DNA of 64,000 nucleotides from Trinickia fusca (lineage in GTDB: Bacteria; Pseudomonadota; Gammaproteobacteria; Burkholderiales; Burkholderiaceae): the NCBI RefSeq assembly GCF_003628145.1, contig NZ_RBZV01000011.1, positions 119,573 through 183,572 on the forward strand. The letters run 5' to 3'. The position numbers and the translations under genes are program-made. The notes beneath the pieces are model-generated. The model made no database searches. It saw only the letters and a program-made list of their open reading frames with translations, and was not told where the DNA came from. Positions 63,915-64,000 of the stretch are shown here, piece by piece. Each line of letters starts with the position of its first letter. The stretch's first letter is position 1.

Positions 63915-64000
63915 CCCTGTAATCCCGGACACAGCATCACACTAAGGTTGCTGAATCCATCGCACGTCGGAACGCTCGTGGCGAACGATATTTCAACGCG

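Noticed and set aside
63141..63932. A 263-codon minus-strand frame across the hairpin region and orphan tip
   Set aside because: It runs through inverted repeats and opposite a recognisable CdiA-CT fragment; composition is not protein-like.
63911..64000. A possible insertion-sequence end after the orphan fragment
   Set aside because: The window ends before a transposase or second inverted repeat could be seen.

Overview
The window is a GC-rich beta-proteobacterial chromosome segment. Gene content points to Burkholderia sensu lato (Paraburkholderia/Trinickia-like): intracellular PHB depolymerase with a cysteine nucleophile, an acdR/acdS pair, DUF1841 and DUF3311 proteins, an rsxB-nth pair, an LPS-core cluster next to dnaE, and a Burkholderia-type LYN motif in a giant contact-dependent-inhibition (CDI) protein. 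Genus is inferred from gene content only. No rRNA, tRNA or CRISPR array was seen.

Layout. 1-32.9 kb is mostly core metabolism and housekeeping: the end of a spermidine-synthase-like gene, a DUF3311 protein plus MctP-type permease, an FUSC protein, transaldolase, BenE, a MoxR ATPase / acetyltransferase / VWA operon, two small cytochromes c, DUF1841, an EamA exporter, endonuclease III with RsxB, a TetR regulator, PhaZ, a GH15 glucoamylase-like enzyme, an FtsK translocase with a META lipoprotein, PurT, RhlE, AcdR/AcdS (ACC deaminase, typical of plant-associated bacteria), GluQ with TrhO, and DnaE. 32.9-42.1 kb is lipopolysaccharide assembly: two GT4 glycosyltransferases, two GT9 heptosyltransferase-type enzymes, an O-antigen-ligase-type protein, a WaaE-like GT2 and the lipid A flippase MsbA. 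42.1-47.2 kb is accessory: a divergent AraC regulator and MFS exporter with an AraC-like direct-repeat operator between them, a PLP decarboxylase-type enzyme, and small envelope or hypothetical proteins.

47.7-64.0 kb is the most interesting part. A two-partner secretion operon encodes an outer-membrane TpsB transporter, a 3901-residue CdiA-like exoprotein whose C-terminus after a DLYN motif carries a predicted nucleic-acid/nucleotide deaminase toxin, and a small AT-richer gene in the immunity position, closed by a 13-bp-stem terminator. Downstream lie a tyrosine-recombinase remnant, a BrnT/BrnA toxin-antitoxin pair, about 0.8 kb of noncoding DNA packed with long hairpins (one resembling an integron attC site in architecture), and an orphan fragment that starts at the same LYN motif. 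The arrangement fits a toxin-module exchange region.

Operons suggested by spacing or overlap: DUF3311-mctP (ATGA overlap), moxR-GNAT-VWA, the two cytochromes, rsxB-nth, META-ftsK, trhO-gluQ, dnaE-GT4 (start overlaps stop), tpsB-cdiA-cdiI (ATGA overlap, then a 1-base gap) and brnT-brnA (17-base overlap).
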